NCBI GenBank assembly: GCA_020002185.1
Contig: CM034543.1
Span: 34,058,282 to 34,122,281, forward strand
Direction: 5' to 3'
Source: Paraescarpia echinospica
Lineage: Eukaryota; Annelida; Polychaeta; Sabellida; Siboglinidae
Length of the DNA: 64,000 nucleotides
Under the pieces are notes generated by a model. It was given only the letters and a program-made list of their open reading frames with translations. It searched no databases and was not told the origin of the DNA. Made by a program: the position numbers and the translations under genes. This document shows positions 49,535-63,009 of this stretch, piece after piece. Position 1 is the stretch's first letter. Every line of letters begins with the position of its first letter.

Positions 49535-52140
49535 TTGTATTAAATTTTACTATCAGTTTGTTGTTAAACATTTTCAGACTTTATACCTTAAAAAGTATTG
49601 TTTTATAGTGGGCTTTGTAAAAGATTTGTTACGGTTGAATATTATTAGTTGCAATAGCATGATTGTTTAGCTTACCTTAAAATTTGTAAATTTCTCTTAA
49701 CAATCTCCTGCCCTGGCAAAATGGTTTATTAAATGATCAACTCAATCTGCATATACCCAATAGTGTTAAACAGTATGCTATTAACTGTTGTGTATTTAGT
49801 AAATATTGTGAAAGCCAGCCTGATTTAACAGTGCAAAGTAATAATGTAAACAATAATTTTATGTTTTACATTATAAATATAGCATTCAAAATTTTTTTTT
49901 ATTCATATTATATTAGTTTGTTTATATGTGTGTTGTATATACATCGGTGTAAATAACATGGTGAAGTGAGTTGTACACATTGTTATTGCAAGACAAGGTG
50001 GTTTCACATTGCTGTAGAAAAAGTTAAAAGAAATGATATATTTTGTATGTTCCAGCATTGTATACATGTTGGCTTCGAACCAGTTCCGCTTTGGAGACGG
50101 CCCCTTAGCTAAGTAGCAAGCAGTTGCTTTTGTACATATGTCATGCATAATAATATCTTACTTTCTCTTGTCAACATGTACTTGTTTGTTGTTTTGTACA
50201 ATAAAGTATTTGTTGCCATAATTAATTGCATCTTGTTACGTTTATGAATGTAATATTGTTTGTGAGATATCCTTCAAAGGCAGATAATGATCTCAAATAA
50301 TCTCCATTATTAATTTGTTTGATTTCTCGTATTGTCTCTAGAAATACCAGCCACATTTATCAGTCTTCTTTGAATAAAATGGAATATCCAAAGATAGCAA
50401 TATCATTGTGGGGTAAAACTGTGTCACATTCCATGAGACCAGAACATCGATCAAAAAATATTTCTTCAAGAATATGCTGCTACCAAGTTATACTTTACTA
50501 TCCTGCAGTTTGTAACGTCATTGTGGGGTAAAACAATAATTACACAAGTTAATATCATAAATAAAACTACATCAAAACTTGCAGTCCATGATTAAAACCA
50601 AACTGTATAAACTAAGTATTCTGAGGAAATAAACATTGCATAGTGTCTTTATAATTGATTTACTAGTCGTGTACAATAAATATAATTTCTAAATCTCAAA
50701 AAGTGTATGGACAATAAATTATTGTCAAAGTTACCAGACCCTTCCTGTAAGAAACGTTATGTTTAGTATAGTCGCCATGTGGCGCCTCGGTCAGAAAGTT
50801 TACCACCGATTCTTGGGAATTGTGCAATTTTGGCCTACCTTGCATTCCAGTGACGGCAAGGCTATTTCTTAGCTTTATTTTGATTATTTCATATCTTTGT
50901 ACAGGTAAGTACAAAGGAATATGCACTGCTTGAAAATTGATATCGCTGTTTAATACCTCTGTTTTGTTGGTAATACACGAATTAATAAGTCTATTAAAAT
51001 AAAACATGTTCCGTGTGTTAGTGTTGTCATCTTTGTTGCTTTGTTAACAACCTCATGTACATGTTACAGAACATATAAGACAACATTGGTGTATAGTCTA
51101 GTAATCCCTGGCAATATCTTATAGCAACTGACATTGTCTGTTATGGCTAGTGAATGTTTAACATTGTTATATGTAGTATGATAATAATTATTTACTTAAG
51201 GCAATGCTATTTCCCACAATTATGAAATGTGCATTTACCAAAGTGTAAGTTACTGCCATGCTTTAATTTACTGAGGCTATGTTGTAACAAACATGGTAAT
51301 AGTAACAGCTGCCATTATACGTTGTAGAGATACCTTTTGTTTTCTTTCTCAGGATAATGCTAGTCATGTGGTATCATTATATTAGTCTTAGAGTAGACAA
51401 CTGCTATAAACCAGATTTTGTGCGAGTTACATTGTTTATTCGTTCTTCACTTTGTTTTGGCATTCATAGGCAAAACTAACTACCGTATTCGTTCTTTTTT
51501 GAGTACATCATCCTCGCGCGCCCGGTGTCGCTGCTGCTGATTACGTCAGTGCCAACCAGCAGTACCCCCTGCCCCGGCTGATCGCTTTGCGAAACCCTTA
51601 ATTTAACTTTTAAGCTCAGCCTATGAAATCGCTCACTAGATCAGTGGATCTCGGCAGGTCAGGTGGTCATAATAAAACTAATTTCAACCAACCGTGGGTC
51701 GTGTTACATGCAATGTTTAGGAAGTAGAAGCAATTATTCGAATACACAATACCGCTCAACTGCTCGTGCTAATCAAATGGGCGAACGGGTCATTATATAT
51801 TGGGATTCCCAGAAGTCGTTTATCCGTCTTCAAATTGGGGTGGGTATTTGCGCTGTTCTCACGGGTGATGCAGTCACGACTGACGAAATCAATTACTTGC
51901 CCACTTTTCCAGCACTGCAGCAGGGTATGATGTCGGTGTGTGACTAAAACTGATCATAGGATCCATCATTTATTGTAATTTCATGTCAACCATTGACAAT
52001 ATCAGAAAGAAAGTTCCACCTGCATCCACAGCCATTACAAAGTTTGAGTATCCTTTCACCAAAATCACCATCACATCACATGGAATCGATGAATAAATCA
52101 CTTCCTGTTAGCTTCAGTTACTTACAGGTCCTCTTCTGGC
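49535..52140. other. AT-rich non-coding part of unit 1
   Basis: No frame of recognisable family. It includes ACAATAAAGTATTTG (possible polyadenylation signal) near 50200 and a GC-richer patch at 51510-51600. Its origin (captured host DNA or LTR/leader sequence) is unknown. Confidence 0.5.
50067..50125 (-). repeat. tRNA-like motif in unit 1
   Basis: On the minus strand CTTAGCTAAGGGGCCG (A-box-like) and CTGGTTCGAAGCC (B-box, perfect to GGTTCGANNCC) are about 30 nt apart. A complete cloverleaf is not formed. It is repeated in unit 2 at about 57539-57597. Confidence 0.35.
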
Positions 52141-52142
52141 TT

Positions 52143-52990
52143 CTAGGCTGTGATGCCTCTTATGCCAGCTCTGATGTTTGTCTTCAAACTATATGGTGCG
52201 CATGCGTCTGATGAGTTGTTCCATAATAGGGGTGGGGCTGTGTAATCGAGCTTAATTGGGTGGTTTATCCATAATTTGTCTAATTTCCCCTCAAAGGACT
52301 GGACTGATGGAGCTCTACCACATACTGTGGGAGGCTGTTCCATACGTCCGTGCATCGGTGTATAAATTAATTTTGTTTAATGTTTAATCGACAACGTCCT
52401 TTGAATATGTTTAGGTGATGTCCTCGCGTACATGATTCGGTATCCCTCAAAGTTATAAAGTTCGATGTCACAGATGTATCATATTTGTGTTAAAATCTTA
52501 TACAATTCAATCATGTCTCCTCTGATGCGACGATATGACAGAGTTGGTAATTTTAGTCTTTGCAGACATTCATTATATTCAAGATCTTTAAAACCTGGAA
52601 TTAATCTGGTTGGTCTACGCTGAACATTTTCAAGAGCTGTAATGTGTTTCATTAAGAAGGGAGCCCCTACTTGATTTGCATATTCAATATGTGGGCGGAC
52701 GAGAGATTTAAAAACAGTAGAAAAACACTGTTCATCCATGTAATCAAAAGTGCGACGAATTATCCCCATCATTGAATTGGCTTTATGAATTTTTTTCCGA
52801 CATATGTGCCTCAAAGTTTAGTGATGAGTCAAAAGTGACGCCAATATTCTTCACCTTATCCGTACTTGCCAGCGATATATGATTAGGTCCCAGTGTGTAG
52901 CTGTCATTTCTTATGGTTGATGATCCTACTCTCATATGGCTGCATTTGTCTGGATGGAACTTTAAGAGAGATTCGTATGTCCAATGTTCT
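52143..52990 (-). pseudogene. LINE RT C-terminal fragment (unit 1)
   Basis: The minus strand reads LLKFHPDKCSHMRVG, then a frame change near 52800, KANSMMGIIRRTFDYMDEQC, SLVRPHIEYANQVGAPFL, ENVQRRPTRLIPGFKDL, LPTLSYRRIRGDMIELYKIL. A broken tail follows (VWNSLPQYVVE, LDKLWINHPIKLD). This is the thumb and C-terminal region of an APE-type LINE, 5'-truncated where it meets the LTR. The frameshift near 52800 is absent in unit 2. Confidence 0.75.
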
Positions 52991-53000
52991 GCATGCGCCA

Positions 53001-53183
53001 GTATAGAAGGGAAAGACTCGATAACGACGAGAACATTTATTGAACAGACTTATCTCAAAACGGAAGTCGAGGCAAGAGAGCGTACAACAGGAACAAGGTA
53101 TGGAATTAACCAACGCAATAATACAGGAAGCGGAAATGTGATACTTATCCAATATGGCGTGACCATTTTCTTTTCTCCTTCAC
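53001..53183 (-). repeat. Short LTR with polypurine tract (unit 1/2 boundary)
   Basis: The minus strand has GTGAAGGAGAAAAGAAAA (53183-53166, polypurine tract) followed by TGGTCACG, then TTCAATAAATG (polyadenylation signal, 53041) and CGTTATCGAGTC. TGGCGCATGC follows at 53000, which could be a primer-binding site or simply LINE flank. Length is about 165 bp; the exact LTR end is uncertain. This copy lacks the hAT insertion and so gives the empty site. Confidence 0.55.
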
Positions 53184-53325
53184 TAATCTAATAATAGCAG
53201 ATAAGCTTGTAAGGTTATAACGTGATAGTCCATATGACATACAAATATGCAGTAGAGTTAATATGGGTATATGCAACACAAAATATGCAGTAGAGTCAAT
53301 AGGTCCATGGCACATGTATTATAAC

Positions 53326-55513
53326 TCAGTCTTGTAGATATGCAGGTTTATTACGTCTGCGGATGGGCCGAGTGGGCCTCATCTTGTCACTGGGTGTGGT
53401 TGGTGGTTTCGGTAGCGCGGTCGTAGGGGCCTCAGGTGGCGCTGTGATCGTCAGTGGAGCCTCGGGCGGTGCTGCGATCACTAATGGGATTTCGGGTGGA
53501 GTTGCATTCGCTTGGACATCAGGCGGGGTGTCGTCTTCGTATGGCGGGACGTCTTCCGTGTCATCTCCATCCTCACGATGGCGCGTGGGTATTGTGGTCG
53601 ACACATGACCGGGTACTAAATAGCACTCGGATAGTCGCACCTTGTATGATGAAGTGCGTAGTTGAGATCCGCAAAATGTGCGAATGTAGCACCAGCTATC
53701 TTCGATAGAGGTGACTAGATAGCGGTCTCGAGCTTGCGACTTATTGCGGTCGGATAGTACGTAAACCAAGTCACCGACATAATTATCGGTACAGGCGCCT
53801 CTTTGCCGCGAGGAGCCTTCGACGTCTGGCTGTGTGCGTGATTTTGTAGGCGGGACTGATGTTGTTCAGCGATGATGGCACGATCTAAAATAGGCAACTG
53901 CGCGTTGGAAAACTGGTCTCGTTGGAACCATATTTCGCGTGCCGATAGGCCGCAACCGCGGATTCTGGAGTTGAGTTGAGAGGTAGCAATTGCCAGTATA
54001 AGAGGTGACACCGGTCCCCCGCCAGGCTCCTGTCGTAGCAGCTCATCTTCAACCTGACACAGCTTTCTCGGCTATGGGGTTTTTGTTAGAGTTTTTGATT
54101 CTCCCTATCTCCAAACGAATACCCAAACGTAGCAGAGTTGGGTCGTTCACGAGAGCGATGAACCCTGGGGCTGGATCCACGCGGACGATCGCAGGGGGCC
54201 CGTCGAGGGGTCGACACTCTGTGCAGAGTCGAGCGAGGCAGTCACGTAACGCGTCATGGCGTTCGCTCTCGATGATGCACGTAGAAGTGTATGAGCTAAC
54301 GGTTTCGCGGACGACAAATATAAGTTGTCGGTTACGCTTGATAACATCTGCTGCGAACGAAACACCAATCGCTTCGGGAGCGTCGGTCGTTGTTTGTTCG
54401 ATGAGTGTAGTCGGGATATTTTTTAGTGACATGCATGTATGGCATGCGTCGGTCACTCGCTCAATCGCGTTGTCGATGTCCAATGCGAAGAAGTTGCGAC
54501 GAACTACGAGTTTGAGTTGGTGTTTTGATGGGTGGCTCAGCTTTAGGTGTATCGCTGTTAGTAAGCCATCTAACACTTGTCGTGGAACTACGATAAGTTC
54601 TTTGGTTGGCGCGAATGGTGTGTCGCACTTGACAACGATGACGCCGTCGCGAGCCAACGTTGTAGTAGATAAGTAACGTTTTACGTCTTTGGCGTTGGTT
54701 ACTTTTTTGGATGGACGCGTGCCTTGTTTTAGGTGAGCTCTGACGCGCCGTAGGTCAGAGCACTCTGATTGTGTAGAGAGCCATGCGGACCTGCTCGTGA
54801 ACGGAAGGCGAGTGGAGCCGGATATGATATCTTCCACAGCAACACTCATAACGACAGATTGTTCGATTTGCGATATGAAAGAACATATCTGGCAATGTAG
54901 TTCATGGCATTCCGGTGCGTTTCTGCTTGCGAAGTCGGATGGTATGTTTGATGAACCCGCCAGGTGGCGTACTGTGACTTGGTATCGGGCGACAACTGAC
55001 AGAACCGATGTCACGCGAGGGCTAAATGGAAATTCGCCACGGCATAGTTTGTCAATGGCCTGCACACACGGTTTGCTGTCGGTGAGTAGACACGGCTTCG
55101 ACTTTGATTGTATGATGTACGGACTGAAGTGTTTGACTGCTGCAGCAATGCCTAACGCTTCGATTTCGCAGGGTAGCCATGTAACTTTGTGTTTCTTTAG
55201 TTTGGCGCTGATAAACCCGACAAGACGGGTCTGTCCATTTCGCGAAACGTATAGTGTGGATCCGATGGCACGTTTGGTAACCGAACCGTCGGTAACGATC
55301 CATAGTTGGTCACTGGGCCGCGGTAATGTGATCGATCTGTTGGTGGAGTGTGTTTTGGGCTACACGGAACGCCTCGCGGATGTCATCAGTCCATGTCAAT
55401 GTCTCCTGTGATTTCATGCCCGCAATGTACGAATCGAGGGGTGCAAGTACTTTGGAACATTGAGAGATGACGCGTCCCAACACTTTATATGCTAAATACG
55501 AAACAGTCTCCAT
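53326..55513 (-). pseudogene. Retrotransposon pol 3' half (unit 2)
   Basis: Same domains and the same three frame breaks as 45875-48041. The Pro-rich C-terminal tail is 7 residues longer (VPPYEDD) because of the 21-bp indel. A few substitutions are visible, such as DPAPGF for DPAQGF in the integrase core. Confidence 0.8.
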
Positions 55514-57006
55514 TCTTCAAGGCGTTCCATCGTCACCACCCAATACATCTTACCCTCGACACTGGGGCCGAAACCAACATGATTAGAGAGACGGTGGCCA
55601 GGTCAATTGGTGCAAAACTCACCAAAAGCTCCCAGCTCGCAAGACAAGCTGACGGTGTAACCCCACCCAATGTAGTCGGAGAAACAAGGCTCGTGTTATC
55701 GCGGGATAATCTTGACCTACACCTCGATGCCCTTGTCGTTAAAGACTTGGATGTCGATGTACTTGCGGGAACATCATTCATGACAACCAATGACATATCC
55801 GTTCGTCCCGCCAAAAATCAGATCAGCATTGACGAAACTGTGATACACTACGGGATGGAGAACGTCAACCGTTCCCAATATCACACGATTCGCAGAGCGC
55901 AGGCCTACGTGTTGCGTGCGCCACCCGCGTCCACTACTGTTTGGCCAGGCGACTACATAGAACTGTCTATTCCATCAGCACTCGACGATCTTGTAGTGGC
56001 GATCGAACCTCGTAACGATCATAAGTCAACATTGCATTACCAAGATTGACCCCAACCTGCCATTGTCGAGGCAGTCGGGGACAAAATCCGTTTACTAAAC
56101 ACGTGTTCACATCCCTTGAAAATAGGACGCAACGAGCACTTTTGCCAAGTGCGTGGTACCACAGCATGTGACACCAACTACGTGGAAGACATCGTAATCA
56201 AAAACACAAGCACACACGCAGCAGACGTGCAATTTCCAGACACTATCGAACTAGACACTGGCAACCTCTTGTCTGACGACTTGCGCAACCAGTTCCGCAA
56301 TCTGCATCAACAATTTGACACTGTGTTCAACTCGAAATTCGTAGGATACAACGGGCATGTGGGCCCATTCACAGCAACTGTAAACATGGGACCAGTCCAA
56401 CCCCCGCAGCGAAAGGGGAGATGTCCGCAATATGCTCGCGACAAACTCGTCGAACTTCAGGAAAAGTTTGATGATTTGGAGGCGGCCAGTGTATTCCGTC
56501 GTCCAGAAGATATCGGGGTGGTGGTCGAATATCTTAACCCATCATTTCTCGTACGCAAAGCTAATGGAGGATCACGACTCGTCACTGCCTTCACGGAAGT
56601 AGGACGTTACAGCAAGCCGCAGCCTTCTCTCACGCCAGACGTGGATTGGACACCAAGATCCATAGCTTGCTGGAAGTACATCGTTGTATCAGACTTGACG
56701 AATGCATTCTATCAGATCCCTCTATCGAAGGACTCACTCAAATATTGCGGAGTTGCGACACCCTTTCGTGGAGTTCTCGTGTACACACGATGTGCCATGG
56801 GCATGCCCGGCTCTGAGACGGCATTGGAAGAACTCATGTGCCGAGTCTTTGGTGATCTGTTACAAGAGGGCGTCGTCGCCAAGTTGGCTGACGATTTGTA
56901 CTGTAGGGGGAACTCGCCACAAGAACTACTAGACAACTGGAGTCGTGTCCTTGATGCCCTTGCTCGATGCGACTTACGACTTTCAGCAAAGAATTGCCAA
57001 CAATAG
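55489..57006 (+). pseudogene. Retrotransposon protease-RT half (unit 2)
   Basis: Same as 48017-49534, including the in-frame TGA (56047-56049) and the loss of RT sequence after DLRLSA. Only isolated base changes (for example the codon for N/D near 55705) separate the copies. Confidence 0.85.
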
Positions 57007-59614
57007 TTGTATTAAATTTTACTATCAGTTTGTTGTTAAACATTTTCAGACTTTATACCTTAAAAAGTATTGTTTTATAGTGGGCTTTGTAAAAGATTTG
57101 TTACGGTTGAATATTATTAGTTGCAATAGCATGATTGTTTAGCTTACCTTAAAATTTGTAAATTTCTCTTAACAATCTCCTGCCCTGGCAAAATGGTTTA
57201 TTAAATGATCAACTCAATCTGCATATACCCAATAGTGTTAAACAGTATGCTATTAACTGTTGTGTATATAGTAAATATTGTGAAAGCCAGCCTGATTTAA
57301 CAGTGCAAAGTAATAATGTAAACAATAATTTTATGTTTTACATTATAAATATAGCATTCAAAATTTTTTTTTATTCATATTATATTAGTTTGTTTATATG
57401 TGTGTTGTATATACATCGGTGTAAATAACATGGTGAAGTGAGTTGTACACATTGTTATTGCAAGACAAGGTGGTTTCACATTGCTGTAGAAAAAGTTAAA
57501 AGAAATGATATATTTTGTATGTTCCAGCATTGTATACATGTTGGCTTCGAACCAGTTCCGCTTTGGAGACGGCCCCTTAGCTAAGTAGCAAGCAGTTGCT
57601 TTTGTACATATGTCATGCATAATAATATCTTACTTTCTCTTGTCAACATGTACTTGTTTGTTGTTTTGTACAATAAAGTATTTGTTGCCATAATTAATTG
57701 CATCTTGTTACGTTTATGAATGTAATATTGTTTGTGAGATATCCTTCAAAGGCAGATAATGATCTCAAATAATCTCCATTATTAATTTGTTTGATTTCTC
57801 GTCTTGTCTCTAGAAATACCAGCCACATTTATCAGTCTTCTTTGAATAAAATGGAATATCCAAAGATAGCAATATCATTGTGGGATAAAACTGTGTCACA
57901 TTCCATGAGACCAGAACATCGATCAAAAAATATTTCTTCAAGAATATGCTGCTACCAAGTTATACTTTACTATCCTGCAGTTTGTAACGTCATTGTGGGG
58001 TAAAACAATAATTACACAAGTTAATATAATAAATAAAACTACATCAAAACTTGCAGTCCATGATTAAAACCAATCTGTATAAACTAAGTATTCTGAGGAA
58101 ATAAACATTGCATAGTGTCTTTATAATTGATTTACTAGTTGTGTACAATAAATATAATTTCTAAATCTCAAAAAGTGTATGGACAATAAATTATTGTCAA
58201 AGTTACCAGACCCTTCCTGTAAGAAACGTTATGTTTAGTATAGTCGCCATGTGGCGCCTCGGTCAGAAAGTTTACCACCAATTCTTGGGAATTGTGCAAT
58301 TTTGGCCTACCTTGCATTCCAGTGACGGCAAGGCTATTTCTTAGCTTTATTTTGATTATTTCATATCTATGTACAGGTAAGTACAAAGGAATATGCACTG
58401 CTTGAAAATTGATATCGCTGTTTAATACCTCTGTTTTGTTGGTAATACACGAATTAATAAGTCTATTAAAATAAAACATGTTCCGTGTGTTAGTGTTGTC
58501 ATCTTTGTTGCTTTGTTAACAACCTCATGTACATGTTACAGAACATATAAGACAACATTGGTGTATAGTCTAGTAATCCCTGGCAATATCTTATAGCAAC
58601 TGACATTGTCTGTTATGGCTAGTGAATGTTTAACATTGTTATATGTAGTATGATAATAATTATTTACTTAAGGCAATGCTATTTCCCACAATTATGAAAT
58701 GTGCATTTACCAAAGTGTAAGTTACTGCCATGCTTTAATTTACTGAGGCTATGTTGTAACAAACATGGTAATAGTAACAGCTGCCATTATACGTTGTAGA
58801 GATACCTTTTGTTTTCTCTCTCAGGTTAATGCTAGTCTTGTGGTATCATTATATTAGTCTTAGAGTAGACAACTGCTATAAACCAGATTTTGTGCGAGTT
58901 ACATTGTTTATTCGTTCTTCACTTTGTTTTGGCATTCATAGGCAAAACTAACTACCGTATTCGTTCTTTTTTTAGTACATCATCCTCGCGCGCCTGGTGT
59001 CGCTGCTGCTGATTACGTCGGTGCCAACCAGCAGTACCCCCTGCCCCGGCTGATCGCTTTGCGAAACTCTTAATTTAACTTTTAAGCTCAGCCTATGAAA
59101 TCGCTCACTAGATCAGTGGATCTCGGCAGGTCAGGTGGTCATAATAAAACTAATTTCAACCAACCGTGGCTCGTGTTACATGCAATGTTTAGGAAGTAGA
59201 AGCAATTATTTGAATACACAATACCGCTCAACTGCTCGTGCTAATCTAATGGGCGAACGGGTCATTATATATTGGGATTCCCAGAAGTCGTTTATCCGTC
59301 TTCAAATTGGGGTGGGTATTTGCGCTGTTCTCACGGGTGATGCAGTCACGACTGACGAAATCAATTACTTGCCCACTTTTCCAGCACTGCAGCAAGGTAT
59401 GATGTCGGTGTGTGACTAAAACTGATCATAGGATCCATCATTTATTGTAATTTCATGTCAACCATTGACAATATCAGAAAGAAAGTTCCACCTGCATCCA
59501 CAGCCATTGCAAAGTTTGAGTATCCTTTCACCAAAATCACCATCACATCACATGGAATCGATGAATAAATCACTTCCTGTTAGCTTCAGTTACTTACAGG
59601 TCCTCTTCTGGCTT
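57007..59614. other. AT-rich non-coding part of unit 2
   Basis: The counterpart of 49535-52140 with scattered substitutions. Nothing coding recognised. The tRNA-like motif recurs at about 57539-57597. Confidence 0.5.
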
Positions 59615-60472
59615 CTAGGCTGTGATGCCTCTTATGCCAGCTCTGATGTTTGTCTTCAAACTATATGGTGCGCATGCGTCTGATGAGTTGTTCCATAATA
59701 GGGGTGGGGCTGTGTAATCGAGCTTAATTGGGTGGTTTATCCATAATTTGTCTAATTTCCCCTCAAAGGACTGGACTGATGGAGCCTCTACCACAGACTG
59801 TGGGAGGCTGTTCCATACGTCCGTGCATCGGTGTATAAATTTTTTTTTTTAAATGTTTAATCGACAACGTCCTTTGAATATGTTTAGGTGATGTCCTCGC
59901 GTACATGATTCGGTATCCCTCAAAGTTATAAAGTTCGATGTCACAGATGTATCATATTTGTGTTAAAATCTTATACAATTCAATCATGTCTCCTCTGATG
60001 CGACGATATGACAGAGTTGGTAATTTTAGTCTTTGCAGACATTCATTATATTCAAGATCTTTAAAACCTGGAATTAATCTGGTTGGTCTACGCTGAACAT
60101 TTTCAAGAGCTGTAATGTGTTTCATTAAGAAGGGAGCCCCTACTTGATTTGCATATTCAATATGTGGGCGGACGAGAGATTTAAAAACAGTAGAAAAACA
60201 CTGTTCATCCATGTAATCAAAAGTGCGACGAATTATCCCCATCATTGAATTGGCTTTATTAATTTTTTCCGACATATGTGCCTCAAAGTTTAGTGATGAG
60301 TCAAAAGTGACGCCAATATTCTTCACCTTATCCGTACTTGCCAGCGATATATGATTAGGTCCCAGTGTGTAGCTGTCATTTCTTATGGTTGATGATCCTA
60401 CTCTCATATGGCTGCATTTGTCTGGATGGAACTTTAAGAGAGATTCGTATGTCCAATGTTCTGCATGCGCCA
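59615..60472 (-). pseudogene. LINE RT C-terminal fragment (unit 2)
   Basis: Here the thumb frame is continuous from LLKFHPDKCSHMRVG through VKNIGVTFDSSLNFEAHM to ELYKILTQI, without the frameshift seen in unit 1. It is the better-preserved copy of the fragment but still lacks the RT active site. Confidence 0.75.
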
Positions 60473-60618
60473 GTATAGAAGGGAGACTCGATAACGACGA
60501 GAACATTTATTGAACAGACTTATCTCAAAACGGAAGTCGAGGCAAGAGAGCGTACAACAGGAACAAGGTATGGAATTAACCAACGCAATAATACAGGAAG
60601 CGGAAATGTGATACTTAT
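60473..60618 (-). repeat. LTR part, interrupted by hAT
   Basis: It continues the LTR whose first ~25 bp (TGGTCACGAAATATTGGATA) lie at 63829-63805 on the far side of the hAT element. It includes the AATAAATG signal. The transposon therefore inserted inside an LTR. Confidence 0.6.
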
Positions 60619-60824
60619 TAACTTGCAGGGGTAGAACTTCAGCATTTATTTTACTAGACAGCAGGACTAGTAAAGACAAAAGTTTACTAGTCCGCCAAAA
60701 GGTTTACTAGTCCTGCAAATAAAAAACATAGCACAAATTTAGGTCACAACAATTTTATTTAAAACACAAAAAACCACAGTGTCATCCAGGCCTGGCGTTA
60801 ACACTGCCTGTCAGTCAGTCAGTG

Positions 60825-62528
60825 TCACTCAGAGTCGGAGGCACTACTGTCATCACAGTCGGTGTCACTGCTGTCAGTGTAACTACTACAGTCGGGCCTT
60901 GGCCTAAGCGGCTGAGTGTCTGGCCTCCGGGCTCCACCAGCACTCCACAGCTCGATTGCCTCCTTCGGTTCAAATGCAGCGATGTCTGGTGAACTCAGCT
61001 GAATGGTCAACAGATCAGTCAGTCGATCTGCCTTCAGGACTGACCGGATGCTGCTCTTCGTCAGCTTCAGCTGACTGAAGCCTCTCTCCGCATCAGCCGA
61101 GCTGGCTGGCAGAGTCAGAATGGCGTCAACAAGCCCAAGTATGTTTCCATACTCTGCCTGGTGGGCTGCATTGACACTAGACCATGTCAGCTGTCGCACG
61201 TCTGGGGACTGTTCATACAGGATCATCTTCAGAAGTGTCCACTCCGTCTCCACACTGGCAGTATCGATGCCAGCGTCGCGAAGCACAGGGCCAAAATGGT
61301 TGTTGAGTGTGGCCACAGCGTCATTTCCATAATCACCTGCAGCTTCAGGCCACAGCTTGGAGCTAACGATTGATGATGCACGCACAACGTCCGAATTGCT
61401 GTCAACGAAGCGACCCTCCAGACAGCTGACCAGGTTGCCCAAGATCTGCAGTCGGGTCTGCTTGGCGAAGACAGCACCTGTGAGTGTCTCACCATGGAAG
61501 TCTTCCATGCGCGCCAGGGCACGCTCCTTGGCAGTTGTGGTCGTCTTGTACATCACAAGGGTGGCCACAACGGATGTCAGCGTGGCATGTACATCAGCAA
61601 CTGTCGCAGTCACTGTCTGAGCCACCAGCGATAGCTTGCTCAGAACAAAAGCACATCGAGAAGGAAGTGTGCCATCTCGATGATGTCTCGTCGGTGCAGT
61701 GTCGCCAAGAAGCCAATGGCCTTTGCCTTGGCATCTCCGGAGCCCCCTGGCACTTGCATCTGCGTCAGATGCAGGACATATGCTGGATATCCCTTCACAA
61801 GGGCCTGCAGTGCCTTCAGCAGATGTGGCAACCAGCGAGTGCCACCGACACGTGGTGGAAGGGCACATGGCAGAGACAATGTGTCGAATGCTGCTTTCAA
61901 GTTGCTACGGTTCAGTGGCGAGTGATGGTAGAACAAGTAGAGGCTCAGGAGGAGACCGCTCAACTTTGTGTACATGGGCAACCGACACAATGCGTCCTTA
62001 TATGCAAGTTCCAGGCGATGCGCATAGCAGTGGATTGCTTGCAGACACGGCTGCTCATTTCGGAAGAGCGTGGCGACACCGTTGGCTGATCCGGTCATAA
62101 CAGCGGCGCCATCACTGCCGAATCCGACAAGCTTCTTCATGAGTGTCTCTTTCGGGATGTGGAGGTAGCGCTCCACGACACCGTCAATTGCCCGCTTGAT
62201 TGACGGAGCATCTGCCTTGCCGACGTTCTCAATACCAGCGAAGGCAGTAGAGACGACACCATTCACTGCATACCTCACGTACACTATCTCCGCTTCCGTG
62301 ATGGACGCATCTGTCGTACCGTCACTGATGAGGGCGAGAAAGTGAGCACTCTCCAGGTGCTGTGCGAGGTGACGGCGCTCAACCTCAGCGATGGCACGCA
62401 CGAACTGCTTGCATGCCTTGTCATTCCGATAAGTGTTCCCCACATCAAGGCCCTTCTGTGCGTCCAGGGTACACTGCCACACATAATCTGTGAACGGACG
62501 CCGGTGCTTTGCTATCGCGTGACAAGTC
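60825..62528 (-). pseudogene. hAT transposase exon 2 (catalytic domain, one frameshift)
   Basis: It begins after the acceptor TGTTTCAG|GACTTG. Domains: FLALISDGTTDASITE (first Asp region), VGFGSDGAAVMTG (second Asp), CYAHRLELAYKDALC, GGTRWLPHLLKAL (insertion-domain Trp region), and after a frameshift near 61650, LPASSADAERGFSQLKL (catalytic Glu and dimerisation block), RSVLKADRLTDLL. An acidic Ser/Asp tail ends at 60825. Total protein would be about 700 residues, normal for this hAT group. The single frameshift near VLLF/AFVLSKLS is the only break seen, so the gene is recently inactivated or the shift is a sequencing or assembly error. Confidence 0.75.
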
Positions 62529-63009
62529 CTGAAACATCCAATGCAGGAAATATTAAATATCATAGTATTAAGTAAATACTGAGTATAGTCACAACATAAC
62601 AACCTTCCTCAGCAAACAGTGAATACTAAAAACATCCTCGCTTTCAAAACAAAACTTGACGAAGATTTGAAGATGGGCAGGTTTAAATTTTAATAAAAGC
62701 AAAAAAATCACAAGACAAGCCACGTTCTCAAAACCAAAAATATGATGCATAAAGGCGGGAAATACAACACTAAATAGTATTACTTTTGAACCCGAAGATC
62801 CAGGCAAGTTATAACACAGATCTACATCAAATGCAAATTAATAATTTCCCATGGCATTGTTTACTGCACGGCACGCTTGAAATGAGAGATAACAGAGAAA
62901 TGAGGGATAATAATTTAAACCATATAGTGCTAACCCTAACAAAGTACAATCAAGCACAATTTTTTTTTTTACATTTTATAACATTATATCACATGGGTAA
63001 CATAATTAC

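Larger units (their letters stand above)
45690..53140. repeat. Tandem unit 1 (7,451 bp) of rearranged retrotransposon array
   Basis: Nearly identical to 53141-60618. The main difference is a 21-bp deletion relative to unit 2 at about 46080 (unit 2 has TCGTATGGCGGGACGTC at 53532). The unit comprises PPT and LTR start, minus-strand pol part, plus-strand pol part, AT-rich DNA, a minus-strand LINE piece and the remainder of an LTR. Confidence 0.95.
53141..60618. repeat. Tandem unit 2 of rearranged retrotransposon array
   Basis: It aligns with unit 1 at an offset of 7,451 to 7,472 bp, with very few substitutions visible by eye. It starts ATACTTATCCAATATGGCGT, where units 1 and 3 start ATTCTTATCCAATATTTCGT. 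Confidence 0.95.

Noticed and set aside
61120..62100. Plus-strand frames of 70-201 codons
   Set aside because: Antisense of hAT transposase exon 2.
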